DNA of 64,000 nucleotides, taken from Polyangiaceae bacterium. GTDB taxonomy: Bacteria > Myxococcota_A > Polyangia > Polyangiales > Polyangiaceae. Made by a program: the position numbers and the translations under genes. Shown in pieces: positions 36,512-47,331 of this stretch. Numbering within the stretch: position 1 is the stretch's first letter; each line of letters begins with the position of its first letter. The stretch is taken from NCBI GenBank assembly GCA_015075635.1, contig JABTUA010000001.1, positions 1,922,001-1,986,000 of the forward strand, in the 5' to 3' direction. The notes beneath the pieces are model-generated. The model made no database searches, was not told the origin of the DNA, and worked only from the letters and a program-made list of their open reading frames with translations.

Positions 36512-37316
36512 CGGCGCCGAGCCGAATGATCTGCTGCTCGAACAGGGTGTACATGATGCGCAGGGCGTCGAGGCGCGGCATGCCGCTGATGTCGAGGATT
36601 TCGTCGATGGTCGAGCTGCCGTCCACGAGCGAGAGCAGGAAACCGGCGCGGTGGTCGAGGGAGAGCCAGCGCACCTGGTCCGGCGGAACCGCGACGTGTA
36701 CCGGCTGGTCGAGGGCGCCGAGCCGGGACGCGTACATCTGGGTCAAGACGTCACGGCAGCTCTCCGCGAAGCGCAGCGCGTCCGGGTGGCTCGGATCGCT
36801 CTCCAGCAGGCTCTCGGCGAGCACGAGCGCGCCAGTGAAGTCACCCGCCGCGTAGCGGTCCCGCATCTGAGTCACGGCCGGCTCTTCGACGGGCGGTGCC
36901 GCGGGGGTCTCCAGCTCGAGCTCGAAGTCCCGAGCGCCGAAGCCGAGCTGCATCGGATCCGGCGCCTTGGGGGACTCGAGGTCGAGTCCCAGGTCGTCGT
37001 GCTCGTCGAGGTCCGGGATGTCGAGCTCGAGAGCAGCGGCCGGCGCCGGCGTGGGGCGCGCGCTGGGTCGCTCGCCCACCGGCTGCACGCCGGACTTCTC
37101 CTCGCGCTCCTCCGCCTGCGCCATGGCCTGGCGCACGTACTCGGAGGGCGGCTCCACAGGTATGGCCGTGACCCGGTCGCCTTCGCTCGCGTCCAGGTCC
37201 GGGACGGCGTGCAGCCCCACGACCGGGATCTCTCCGCTCGCGTCGTCGTCCCAGGCGAGATCGATCAGGTCGATCTCGGGACCCTTCTTGCTCGGTTTGC
37301 CGCTGTCCGTACCCAT
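36495..37316 (-). CDS. Acidic helical protein with a C-terminal winged-helix-like domain
   Basis: A 273-residue soluble protein. Residues 1-140 are low-complexity, acidic and Pro-rich. Residues about 145-195 form helices resembling one TPR pair (MRDRYAAGDFTGALVLAESL). The last 65 residues resemble the small winged-helix domain found at the N-terminus of the J-domain protein and behind the PATAN domain elsewhere in this window (GFLLSLVDGSSTIDEILDIS). It follows dnaK by 28 bases and may adapt the chaperone pair to a particular client. No enzyme motif. Confidence 0.7.
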   Translation of the reverse strand: MGTDSGKPSKKGPEIDLIDLAWDDDASGEIPVVGLHAVPDLDASEGDRVTAIPVEPPSEYVRQAMAQAEEREEKSGVQPVGERPSARPTPAPAAALELDIPDLDEHDDLGLDLESPKAPDPMQLGFGARDFELELETPAAPPVEEPAVTQMRDRYAAGDFTGALVLAESLLESDPSHPDALRFAESCRDVLTQMYASRLGALDQPVHVAVPPDQVRWLSLDHRAGFLLSLVDGSSTIDEILDISGMPRLDALRIMYTLFEQQIIRLGAGVSPR

Positions 37317-37344
37317 GAACCCGACCCGGCGTCAGCTCCCGTCC

Positions 37345-39171
<1,827 letters not shown>

Positions 39172-39203
39172 TGTTGCCTTTCGGGAGCTTCGAGCGATTC
39201 ACG

Positions 39204-40688
39204 TCAGACCTCACCGCGCTTGATGCGTTTGATCCAGTCCTTGATGTTATCATCCCCGGGCGTCATCTGGCTGACGCGCTCGAACTCGGCCAGCGCGCTC
39301 TCTTTCATCCCGGCTTTGACGTAGATCTTCGCCAGGGTGAGCCGCGGTTCGGCGGACTTGGGCGCTGCGGCCACCGCCTTGCGAGCCATCTCGCCGGCCT
39401 TCTTCATGTCTCCGCCGCCCTCGTACAGGCACATCGCGATCTTGTCCCAGATGTTCGCGCTCGGCTTGCCACGCGCCACCTTCTCGTAGGTCGCAGCGGC
39501 CTCGAGCCAGTGCTTGTTGGTCTCCTCGTACTTGGCCTGCTCGAGGTACGTGTCTGCGAGCAGCGCGGACGCCTTGGTCTGGGTTTCTTCGAAGCGAGCC
39601 TTCAGCTCGGCGTCGTCGGGCGAGAGCGTGACGGCGATGCGCAGGGCGTTCGCCGCCGAGACCACGTCGCGGGTGGCGAGCGCACCGTCGGCGGCTTCGA
39701 TGTACTTCTTGACCTGGTTGTCGCGGGCCTGGCTGAGCCGCGCCTCGTAGCGCCGTTTCAGCTCGTCGGCGACGTGCTCTTGAATCGCCGCCCGACTGAC
39801 CTGAGGCTCCGGCGGCGCCGAGGTGCGGGCCGGGGGCGCGAGGGAGCCTCGCAGCTTGCGGGCCAGCGCGCGGCGCCGCTCCTCGGGATCCGTGACGGTC
39901 GGTGACGACCCGCTCGGTGGCGCCTGGCTCTGGCGCTCCGAGATCCGAGCTTCCTGCTCGATCTTCTGCCGAATCGCCTCGAGCTCGGTGCTCTCGCCGC
40001 GGAAGGCCTGCTCGAGGCGCTTGGTACGGCGCTGCGAGGCGAGGTAGGCGTCGTACTCGTCGCGGGTCTGCTTGCGGCTCAGCACTTCCTGGGCTTCGGT
40101 CAAGCGCTGAAACACGCGCTCGAGCTTGGTCTTGAAGCTGCCGAGGTTCTTTCCGTAGTACTTGTCGGGGTGGAAGACGCCTACGATCTTGAAGTACGCC
40201 TCCTTGACGTCCTTCTTGTCGGCGGTCTCGGGCACCGCGAGCATCTCGTAGTGCGAGGCCGTGTCGAGCCGGTAGAAGTAGTCGAGGATCTTGCGCCTGC
40301 GCGGAAGGTCGAGGTCCACCGGCTCGTCGAGCTCCGCGGGGTCGTAGAGCGCAGCAGCCGGATGCTCGGCGTCGGGGTGCTCGGTCGCCTTCGTCTCGAT
40401 GACCGGGTGCGAGAGCCGCACTTGGGGGGGCACGGTCGGGCGCTCCCGAGGGGGTGGCGAGGAGCTCGCCACGACGCCGTCGTAGCGCACCGCGCCGAGC
40501 TCCACGAGGCGGACCAAGCTCTGGTGCACCCGCCCGCCGTCGAGGCCGGTGGCCGCTGCGATGTCCGCCTCGCTCGAGCGGCCGTCGATGCGCGTCAGCA
40601 CGAACGCCTCCTCTGGGCCGATGGGCAGCTTCCGCATGTCCACGCCATCGACCAGGCGTGGCAGCTGACCCTCTTCACTCGGCGGCAC
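39204..40688 (-). CDS. J-domain co-chaperone with winged-helix-like N-terminus and TPR C-terminus
   Basis: A 494-residue cytoplasmic protein starting at a GTG (40688). Residues about 15-70 form the winged-helix-like module (AFVLTRIDGRSSEADIAAAT). The J domain covers about 140-215 with its key HPD tripeptide at 173-175 (VGVFHPDKYYG), which stimulates Hsp70 ATPase. A long charged coiled region follows, then TPR-like repeats to the end (ARKAVAAAPKSAEPRLTLAK, AGMKESALAEFERVSQM). It is 32 bases ahead of dnaK, so the two almost surely act together on clients bound by the TPR part. Confidence 0.9.
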   Translation of the reverse strand: MPPSEEGQLPRLVDGVDMRKLPIGPEEAFVLTRIDGRSSEADIAAATGLDGGRVHQSLVRLVELGAVRYDGVVASSSPPPRERPTVPPQVRLSHPVIETKATEHPDAEHPAAALYDPAELDEPVDLDLPRRRKILDYFYRLDTASHYEMLAVPETADKKDVKEAYFKIVGVFHPDKYYGKNLGSFKTKLERVFQRLTEAQEVLSRKQTRDEYDAYLASQRRTKRLEQAFRGESTELEAIRQKIEQEARISERQSQAPPSGSSPTVTDPEERRRALARKLRGSLAPPARTSAPPEPQVSRAAIQEHVADELKRRYEARLSQARDNQVKKYIEAADGALATRDVVSAANALRIAVTLSPDDAELKARFEETQTKASALLADTYLEQAKYEETNKHWLEAAATYEKVARGKPSANIWDKIAMCLYEGGGDMKKAGEMARKAVAAAPKSAEPRLTLAKIYVKAGMKESALAEFERVSQMTPGDDNIKDWIKRIKRGEV

Positions 40689-40721
40689 TCGATCTCCCGG
40701 CGGCCAAAATACCGTCGAAGC

Positions 40722-41681
40722 CTAGCGCGCTGACCGCTTTTTCTCCAAATCGCCCGGCCCCTTCGCGGCCATCCAGAGCCACCACGCCGGCGCCAGTAAA
40801 ATCGCCCTGGAAAGCGCATTTGCAACGCGCTGCGTCAACGTCGTCGCGGAGAGCCCGGCGGGGTCGATACGGCTCACTTCCAGGCGGAATCGCCGCCCAT
40901 CCCCGAGCGGGGCCAGACAAGCCGCGAGCAGCGGTACGCCGGCCGCGAGGGCGATGCGCGCCGGGCCGATCGGCATCTCGCTCGGGGTACCCAGGAAGTC
41001 CACGCGGGCGCTCTCCACTCGCGCGGGCAAGTCGGGCAGCACGCCGACCAGCTGTCCGGATCGGAGCGCGCGCACGATGCGCGCCCCGGCCCCGGGGTCA
41101 CCGCGGTGGATCACCGTGACGCCCCGCGCGCGACGGTGAGCGTCCACGTGCGCGTCGAGGGCGGGGTCGTAGCTCTCGCGCACCACGATCGCCGTCGGCA
41201 GCCCGAGCTCGGCGACCGCGGGCGCCACTAACTCGAAGGGGCCGAGGTGTGCGCTGACGACCACGGCACCGCCGGCTCCCGCGAGCAGCTCGCGCGCCGG
41301 AGCGTCGATCGCCACCAGTGCGCTGGCCTTCACGTTCGGGCGGCGCAGAAGCAGGCTGGTTGCCAGCGTGGTGCCCGCGTTCAGGAAGCACTCACGCACG
41401 ACGCGCGACACTTCGGCGTCCGGCAGCGCCAGGCCCACGCGTTCCCGCGCCCTGCGCACGAGCGACGGCGCCGTCCAGTAGACCAGACGCCCGACCGCGC
41501 GGCACACCGAGTAGAGGAGGCGCTCCGGCAGGCGATCGGCGAGGCCGAGGAGACCGATCACACACAGCCGGATCGCTCCATTCTTGAGGCGCTGCCCCCA
41601 GCGCCAGTGCCCGCCCAGGCGAAGATCGCGGCTCACGCTGCGCGCCATGGCAAGACTGTGCGAGTCGAGCCTCGGGCTCAT
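40722..41681 (-). CDS. LpxL/HtrB-type lysophospholipid acyltransferase
   Basis: A 319-residue membrane-associated acyltransferase of the lipid A late-acyltransferase family. The catalytic HxxxxE motif is HLGPFE, followed by family blocks VVRESYDPALD and RIVRALRSGQLVGVLPDLPA. One N-terminal membrane segment is predicted (LCVIGLLGLADRLPERL). The ATG at 41681 overlaps the upstream lipoprotein stop (ATGA), which favours it over the ATG at 41648. It may acylate lipid A or another glycolipid; the substrate is not set by sequence. It is the fifth gene counting from the sigma factor. Confidence 0.87.
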   Translation of the reverse strand: MSPRLDSHSLAMARSVSRDLRLGGHWRWGQRLKNGAIRLCVIGLLGLADRLPERLLYSVCRAVGRLVYWTAPSLVRRARERVGLALPDAEVSRVVRECFLNAGTTLATSLLLRRPNVKASALVAIDAPARELLAGAGGAVVVSAHLGPFELVAPAVAELGLPTAIVVRESYDPALDAHVDAHRRARGVTVIHRGDPGAGARIVRALRSGQLVGVLPDLPARVESARVDFLGTPSEMPIGPARIALAAGVPLLAACLAPLGDGRRFRLEVSRIDPAGLSATTLTQRVANALSRAILLAPAWWLWMAAKGPGDLEKKRSAR

Positions 41682-42121
41682 GTCCCGCAGCCGCGCCGCA
41701 CGTTGTCGCTGGCCGCGTCCACGCGGTCCCGAGCCCTGGCGCAGCGTCCGCCGGGGTCGTCGGGGCCGTTCAGATCGCAGATGCGGCTCGCCGAGCGCTT
41801 CATCGAATCCAGGGCCTTCTTCGCGGTCTCGCAGTCCTTGGCGCTGCCGAGCGCGCGGGCGACGTCCTTGAAGTCGCGCTCGAGCAGCGACTCGGCCTCG
41901 TCGAGGGCCGCCGGGGGCGGCTGGGCGTAGCCCGGCTGTCCGCCCAAGCCGGGCCGCTCGGGCTCCTCGCTGCCTTCGCCCTTTTGCAGCAGATCTCCGC
42001 CGCTGGACTCCGGCGTTTCCGGGGCCTCACCGGTCGGCGCCGACGCGGGCGGCGCCGCCTTCTGGGACGCGCCGCAGCCGGAGACGCCCAGCGCGCACGC
42101 CAGCACGAGGCCAAGCCTCAT
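41678..42121 (-). CDS. Small lipoprotein
   Basis: A 147-residue putative lipoprotein with signal LVLACALGVSGCG. The mature part has a Pro/Gly/Glu-rich linker and a short helical C-terminal half with four Cys (DCETAKKALDSMKRS, ICDLNGP, RCARARD, GCGT). Function unknown. It overlaps both neighbours by four bases in ATGA arrangements, so it is part of the sigma-factor operon. Confidence 0.75.
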   Translation of the reverse strand: MRLGLVLACALGVSGCGASQKAAPPASAPTGEAPETPESSGGDLLQKGEGSEEPERPGLGGQPGYAQPPPAALDEAESLLERDFKDVARALGSAKDCETAKKALDSMKRSASRICDLNGPDDPGGRCARARDRVDAASDNVRRGCGT

Positions 42122-42699
42122 TTGCCGGCCTCGGCGCTGGCGGTGGCCTTCTCGATCACCTCCGCCTGGATGGCCATCGACTTCTCGGCGGCGTCCAGCG
42201 CGCGCTTCTTGGCCTCCTCCGCGCCGCTCGCGTCGCCCTTGGCTTCCAGGCTCTTGGCCAGGCGCTCTTCGACCAGACCCCGCACCTCGAACAGGTGACC
42301 TCGGAAGTAGGTGATCTCCTTGGCGAGCTCCAGGCCGCGCTCGACGTCCCCGAGCGCCGCGTCGTGGCGACCGAGCTGGCTCTTCAGATCGGCCATCCGC
42401 GCCAGCGTGTCGGCCATCACCTCGCGCACCTCGGCCGGCGCCGCCTGCGCGTTGCCGCCCGGCAGCGGGCCGTCCACCAGTCGCTGCAAGGGATCGACGG
42501 CCTGCTCGAGGCGGCCGGCCTCCTCGTGTTGATCGGCGATGTGGTGCGCGCTGCGAGCGCGCGACAGGAAGGCGAGCAGCACCGGATCCACCGGCACGCC
42601 GGCGGCGCCCTCGGTCGGGCTCGGGCCCTTGCTGCAGCCGACGGCGCACGCGACCGAGGCGAGCACCAACATCAGGAGCAACGCGAGGCGGCGGGCCAT
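42118..42699 (-). CDS. TPR-like lipoprotein
   Basis: A 193-residue protein with a signal peptide ending SVACAVGC, then helical repeats resembling TPRs (HEEAGRLEQAVDPLQRLVD, LGRHDAALGDVERGLELAKE, LEAKGDASGAEEAKKRALDA). It is probably a periplasmic scaffold tethered to a membrane. The start overlaps the stop of the putative anti-sigma gene by one base (TGATG) and its stop overlaps the next start by four. Confidence 0.75.
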   Translation of the reverse strand: MARRLALLLMLVLASVACAVGCSKGPSPTEGAAGVPVDPVLLAFLSRARSAHHIADQHEEAGRLEQAVDPLQRLVDGPLPGGNAQAAPAEVREVMADTLARMADLKSQLGRHDAALGDVERGLELAKEITYFRGHLFEVRGLVEERLAKSLEAKGDASGAEEAKKRALDAAEKSMAIQAEVIEKATASAEAGK

Positions 42700-43316
42700 C
42701 AGCGCACCCCCCACAGGGCGTAGCGGTTCGAGCGCAGCTCGCGCGAGCGGGCCAGCGCGATGCGGTCCACCCGCGCGGTGGTCGCGCCCGGCTCGAACTT
42801 CTCGGGGAACATGGCCGCGGTGGAGCGGGACACGGCCAGCGCTTGGGCCTGCTCCGCCAGCTCCGCGCCGGGCCCGTCGCGGAGCGCGGGGGCGATCACC
42901 AAGAACCACGACGCCGCGAGGGCCACCGCCGCCGTCGCGACGCTGCCGAAAGCAATGACCAGGACCTTCGCGCGGCTCGCCCGCCGCCCGAGCACACGGC
43001 TCGCCACGCGTTCGGCGTCCAGCTGTCGGAGCTCCGCCGGATGAGCCGCCGCGCGCAGCGCCCGCGCCAGCTCGGCGGACGGATGTTGTCCTTTGCCTTC
43101 GAGGGCGTCGCGCAGCCGGGCGCTCTCGGCGATCTCCTCCTCGGTGGGCGGGGCGAGGGGATCCTCGAGCGCCAGCGCGATCAGCGCCTCGTTGACCGCC
43201 GGGTCGAGCGCGCTCGGCGCCCAGGCCGCGCGCAGCGCCCGCGCCAGCTCCTCTTCCTGCTCTTCGGGCAGGAGCGGGAGCGCGTCGTCGAGCAGGTCTC
43301 GGGGATCGCTCTTCAT
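42699..43316 (-). CDS. Single-pass membrane protein, putative anti-sigma factor
   Basis: A 205-residue protein directly after a sigma-factor gene with a four-base overlap. Residues 1-115 are cytoplasmic, acidic and helical (LLDDALPLLPEEQEEELARA), 117-140 form one membrane segment (VLVIAFGSVATAAVALAASW), and about 60 residues lie outside. This is the usual layout of a membrane anti-sigma factor, although no zinc-binding HxxxCxxC motif is visible. The call rests on gene order and topology rather than on a recognised domain. Confidence 0.6.
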   Translation of the reverse strand: MKSDPRDLLDDALPLLPEEQEEELARALRAAWAPSALDPAVNEALIALALEDPLAPPTEEEIAESARLRDALEGKGQHPSAELARALRAAAHPAELRQLDAERVASRVLGRRASRAKVLVIAFGSVATAAVALAASWFLVIAPALRDGPGAELAEQAQALAVSRSTAAMFPEKFEPGATTARVDRIALARSRELRSNRYALWGVR

Positions 43317-43909
43317 GACCCACCCGTCTCGCTCGCGAGCGCCTTCTTCAGCGCGGCCATCGCCCGGTGCAGTACCACGTCGAAGGTGGCCACGCTGACC
43401 TCGAGCTCCTTGGCCGCCTCCTCGCGCGAGCGCTCCTCGAGCACCCGCAGCCGAATGGCGGTGGCGTAGCGCGGGTTCAGCCGGCCGAGCAACGCCACGA
43501 CCCGGCTGCGGGCATGGGCCAGGTCGTGCTGCTCGATGACCTCGGCCTCCCGCGACTCGCGACCGGCGGCGTCGATCTCGCGCTCCACGTCGGCCGGCTC
43601 GAACAGGACCTCGCGCTTTCGCGCGCGCAGCTGGTCGAGCGCCACCCGGAGCGCCACGACCCGGAGCCACGGGTACACGCCGACGCTCTGCCAGGTGAAC
43701 TGATCGAAGCGCTCCACCACCTTCATGTAGGTCGCGCTCAGCGCCTCCTCGGCCGCAGCGGCGCTGCCCAGGCGGGGGAGGAGCACGCTCCGGTAAAGGC
43801 GCGGGCCGTAGCGGCGCAGGAGCGTCCCGAGCGCGTCGCGGTCGCCGGCTTGGGCCTGCACCGCCAGCACCCGCTCCTCCTCGAGCTCCGCCGGGTCCCG
43901 ATCCAACAC
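43313..43909 (-). CDS. ECF-type RNA polymerase sigma factor
   Basis: A 198-residue sigma factor with region 2 (GTLLRRYGPRLYRSVLLPRL, then AEEALSATYMKVVERFDQF) and region 4 (LNPRYATAIRLRVLEERSRE, then EELEVSVATFDVVLHRAMAALK-type helix-turn-helix). It probably directs expression of its own operon in response to an envelope signal held by the membrane protein encoded next. The GTG at 43909 is preferred because it starts just ahead of the first conserved helix; an ATG at 43933 adds eight residues. It is divergent from the rhomboid gene at 44031. Confidence 0.85.
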   Translation of the reverse strand: MLDRDPAELEEERVLAVQAQAGDRDALGTLLRRYGPRLYRSVLLPRLGSAAAAEEALSATYMKVVERFDQFTWQSVGVYPWLRVVALRVALDQLRARKREVLFEPADVEREIDAAGRESREAEVIEQHDLAHARSRVVALLGRLNPRYATAIRLRVLEERSREEAAKELEVSVATFDVVLHRAMAALKKALASETGGS

Positions 43910-44030
43910 GGCGGGGACTCTACACGGGGGCATTGGGCCGAACAGCCCCGAGAGCAGGGCCCAACCGCCCAGAGCTGCGCCGCCCGCCGGGGCGGGCAGG
44001 CTCAGAGGGGCCGGCAGGCAAAGCGCGCTC

Positions 44031-44999
44031 ATGTCCCCGAAACGGCCGGCGGGCCCCGGAGCTTACGCCCGCCCGTTCAGTGCCGGCCCGGCAGGCGATT
44101 TGGCGACAAAGGGCTTGCCAGCGCCGGCTCCGACCGAAAGATTCCCGCCTGCCTTGGCCTCCGGCTCCAGCATCTGCCCCCACTGCGGGGGCCTCAACTC
44201 GATCGACGAGAAGACGTGCTTCCGCTGCGGCCAGCGCCTGCCGGGGCCGCTGACGCGCTCGGCGATGGGCCTCGTGACCACGGCGCTGGGCCGCGAATTT
44301 CCGCTGACCAAGCTGTACGTGATCCTGTGCGTCGCGGTCTTCGTGATGACCGCGCTGGCCAGCAAAAAGCTCCAGATGCTCGGCGGCGTGCGCGTCTCCG
44401 AGGCGCTGCGTTGGGGCGCGGTGTTCGGCACCCTCGGGCGCGAAGAGCCGTGGCGCTACCTGTCGGCGATGTTCGTGCACTTCGGCGCCCTGCACCTGGG
44501 CTTCAACATGATGGCGCTCTGGGACTTCGGCCGCGCCACCGAGCAGCGGCTCGGCTCGGGGCGCTTCACGCTGATCTTCGTCCTGACCGGCGTGCTCGGC
44601 TTCGTGGTCAGCGATCTCTGGTACGCCTTCTCCGGGGCGCCAGCGCTGACCGCGGGCGCGAGCGGCGGCCTCTTCGGCCTGACGGGCGCGCTGATCGGCT
44701 ACCTGTACGCGGCGAAGGATCCAGCCTGGAAGCAGTTCCTGGTGCGCGTCGTCATCTACGCGGTGATCTTCGCGGTGGCGATGTCGGTCAACAACGCCGC
44801 GCACATCGGCGGTTTCGCCACGGGCTTCCCGCTCGGCTACGCCTTCTACAAGGAGCGCTCGCCGTGGGGCAGGAACAAGCTGTTCGGCGTCATCGCCGTC
44901 GTGCTGGTGCTGGCCAGCGTGGCCTCCATCGTGCTCTGCCAGACCTCGGACGTGTGGCGCGAGGTGCGGAGGCAGGAGCTCTTGATGGGGAGGGACTGA
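44031..44999 (+). CDS. Rhomboid intramembrane serine protease with N-terminal zinc ribbon
   Basis: A 322-residue protease. Cys49, Cys52, Cys63 and Cys66 (CPHCGG, CFRCGQ) form a cytoplasmic zinc ribbon. The rhomboid domain follows with WRYLSAMFVHFGALHLGFNM, catalytic Ser211 in TAGASGGLFGL and catalytic His258 in NNAAHIGG, so the dyad is intact. Six membrane segments are predicted plus a C-terminal seventh. Rhomboids cut transmembrane segments of other proteins. It is divergent from the sigma-factor operon and could cleave the single-pass membrane protein there, but this is speculation. Confidence 0.92.
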   Translation: MSPKRPAGPGAYARPFSAGPAGDLATKGLPAPAPTERFPPALASGSSICPHCGGLNSIDEKTCFRCGQRLPGPLTRSAMGLVTTALGREFPLTKLYVILCVAVFVMTALASKKLQMLGGVRVSEALRWGAVFGTLGREEPWRYLSAMFVHFGALHLGFNMMALWDFGRATEQRLGSGRFTLIFVLTGVLGFVVSDLWYAFSGAPALTAGASGGLFGLTGALIGYLYAAKDPAWKQFLVRVVIYAVIFAVAMSVNNAAHIGGFATGFPLGYAFYKERSPWGRNKLFGVIAVVLVLASVASIVLCQTSDVWREVRRQELLMGRD

Positions 45000-45018
45000 G
45001 GTCCACCAACGACGAGCC

Positions 45019-47280
45019 TCAAGCCTCCAGGCGGCCCCGAGCGTCCCGCCGTCGCCACCGGTCTCGCAGCAGGTCGCCGTACGCGATTCCGAGCAGTACC
45101 ACGGTGGCAAGGAGGATCCCCCAAACGTAGCCGTGTGGCAGACTGACCACGGCCACGAGCTCGTGAGCACCCGAAGGAACGCGGACGGCGACGAAACCCG
45201 GCGCCACCTTGCGATGGGGGACCGACTGACCATCGACGGTCATGCGCCACTCCGGCACATAGGTGGCTCGAACGACTACGTCCACGGGCTGCGGTGACGA
45301 GATGCGAGCTTGGTACGCGCCGGGTTCGCGTGGCACTTGCTCGACCCTTGCCGCGTCCTCGACGCAGGGGCCAACTGATAGGGTTGCTTTGGCGAACGCG
45401 CCAGGAGCTTCTTGCAGCAGCGTCAGCTCGAGCGGCGTGTCCAGGAAGCTCTTGGGCTGACGCAATTCGGTCCAGAGGGCGTCGCGCAGCGCGCGGTCTG
45501 GACCGCTCCACTCCGAGGTGATGCATCCGATGCCCACTTCGTCGCCGCCGCTGACTCGTTCCAACAGTACGACGTCCCCCGCCTGGCGACGGATTCGCCA
45601 TCCGTCGAGCAGCAGTGGTTCGCGCCGCGCCAGGAGAACCCACCGCACTCCCATCGCTTCGGCTCGGAGCGCGCTTCCCTCCCGATCCGGACGAATCGCG
45701 TCGAATGCCGCGCTCAGGATACCGACCTGGGTGCCCGGACCGCCCACGTGTGTGCCGAGCGGCACCGGGGCGCGTGCGTCGAGGCCGCGCAGCCCGGGAC
45801 AGCTCGTCGGAAACGAGGCTTGGTCGACGGCCAGTCGAGCTCCGCGAAGGTCCCGTATCCAGCTTGCGATCAGTTTGGCATCATACCCGACTGGTGTGAC
45901 TGGACCGCACTGCTGACTTCCGGACCAGTCCCGTTCGACCCGGGCGCGCTGCTTGGCCCAGTCAACGCGTTCGGGCAGCGCACCGCCCGTGAGCCCCGCG
46001 ACCGCGAATGCGATCACGCCCATCACGGCGCGACGCGACCTGCAAGCGCTCCAGCCGAGGTCCGCGCCGACCTGGCGGAGGTGCGCGAGGAGCTCGTGGC
46101 TGGACACGGTGACTGCAATGGCCACAGCCAGCGGGAGAAACGCCATCAATCGCACCGGCGAGTACACCTCTACGAGCTTCTGAGCGAGCGGGACGACTTT
46201 CGGTAGGGGCTCCCCCAACGCAGAGAGCCCGCACACTGTGCCGAAGAAGGCGAGCGCCGCCACGCCGACACGGCTCGGCAAGAGCAGGCACAGGCAGCAG
46301 GCTGCCGCAGCAGCCACCGTCATCACGGGAGCTCGATTCGCGTCCAACCACAACCCGTCCGCCAAGCGCTCCGCGAAGACGCGCGGTCCGAAGCCGACAA
46401 TCTTCCACGGTGGTACCGCCACCCAGCTGAATGGAACTCGGAACCTGGAGAGTCCAGGACCGTAGAGCGCGACGCCGAGGACGAGCGCGCCGCCTGCAGC
46501 TTCCAGCCAGCGCCTGCGAACGCCGGGCCCGCACAGAAGAAGGCAGACGGGGAGTGTGGCGGTGATGAGCGCTGCTGTCGCCTGGACGTGGCAGGCGATG
46601 CTGAGCGCTCCTAGGAGCAGCGCCCAGCGCACCCGCGGCTGGTCGCCGGACGGTTCGAGCACCACTGCCCCCGCTGCCCCGAGCAGCACGGGCATCGCGA
46701 CGGCTTGCGACAACAGGCCCTGGTCCGTGTAGACACCGGGCCCCCCGATGAACGCCATGCTCGGCGCAACCCAACTCAAGACCAGCGCCCCGGAGAGTGC
46801 TGCCGCCGCGGACGCTCCGGCCCGCGAGGCGCCTCCGGCGTAGACCACCGGGACAGCGAGAATCCCGAGCAAGCCGAGGGCATTGGCCGCGACCACAGGA
46901 TCGATGCCCAGTCGCATCAGTCCGGCCAGGAGCAGCAGCGGCACGCTCTGGTAGTGAAGGCCGAAGGGAAACCCGCCGTAGTAGGCGTCGACCCATCCGT
47001 GCGGCAGCCCGTGCCGAGCGATGGCATGCGCCACTCCCGCGTGACCGATTGCATCCGACGGCAGCAGCGAGCTCGGCGAGAGCAGGTGCGGAGCGATGGC
47101 CAAGACGGGCGCTGAAGCCAGCAGCGCCCCGCACACTACGAGCCCCGTCTCCCTCCAGGGCCGCGCGATGCCCCAGCCGAGCTCGGGTCGCGTCCTTCCC
47201 CAGCGAGCCACGACCCACCGGACCAGAAGAACCCCAAGGAGGGCCACCAGCGCCGGGATCGCCGCCCTGGGTAGAGGCAT
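45019..47280 (-). CDS. Large polytopic membrane protein, GT-C/YfhO-like
   Basis: A 753-residue inner-membrane protein with about ten to twelve segments in the first 430 residues and a large soluble C-terminal domain before a last membrane segment near 720. An acidic motif after the second segment (SDAIGHAGVAHAIARHGLPH) and the C-terminal block VPEWRMTVDGQSVPHRKVAP resemble YfhO-like and GT-C glycosyltransferases that use lipid-linked sugars. The donor and acceptor are unknown, and the family assignment is tentative. The gene reads away from the lipoprotein gene at 47332-48939 in the same direction with 51 bases between. Confidence 0.65.
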   Translation of the reverse strand: MPLPRAAIPALVALLGVLLVRWVVARWGRTRPELGWGIARPWRETGLVVCGALLASAPVLAIAPHLLSPSSLLPSDAIGHAGVAHAIARHGLPHGWVDAYYGGFPFGLHYQSVPLLLLAGLMRLGIDPVVAANALGLLGILAVPVVYAGGASRAGASAAAALSGALVLSWVAPSMAFIGGPGVYTDQGLLSQAVAMPVLLGAAGAVVLEPSGDQPRVRWALLLGALSIACHVQATAALITATLPVCLLLCGPGVRRRWLEAAGGALVLGVALYGPGLSRFRVPFSWVAVPPWKIVGFGPRVFAERLADGLWLDANRAPVMTVAAAAACCLCLLLPSRVGVAALAFFGTVCGLSALGEPLPKVVPLAQKLVEVYSPVRLMAFLPLAVAIAVTVSSHELLAHLRQVGADLGWSACRSRRAVMGVIAFAVAGLTGGALPERVDWAKQRARVERDWSGSQQCGPVTPVGYDAKLIASWIRDLRGARLAVDQASFPTSCPGLRGLDARAPVPLGTHVGGPGTQVGILSAAFDAIRPDREGSALRAEAMGVRWVLLARREPLLLDGWRIRRQAGDVVLLERVSGGDEVGIGCITSEWSGPDRALRDALWTELRQPKSFLDTPLELTLLQEAPGAFAKATLSVGPCVEDAARVEQVPREPGAYQARISSPQPVDVVVRATYVPEWRMTVDGQSVPHRKVAPGFVAVRVPSGAHELVAVVSLPHGYVWGILLATVVLLGIAYGDLLRDRWRRRDARGRLEA

Positions 47281-47331
47281 GTGACCACTCCTAGACTTGG
47301 AGTTCGCGCGCGGGAAGCGATCAGGGGTCGA

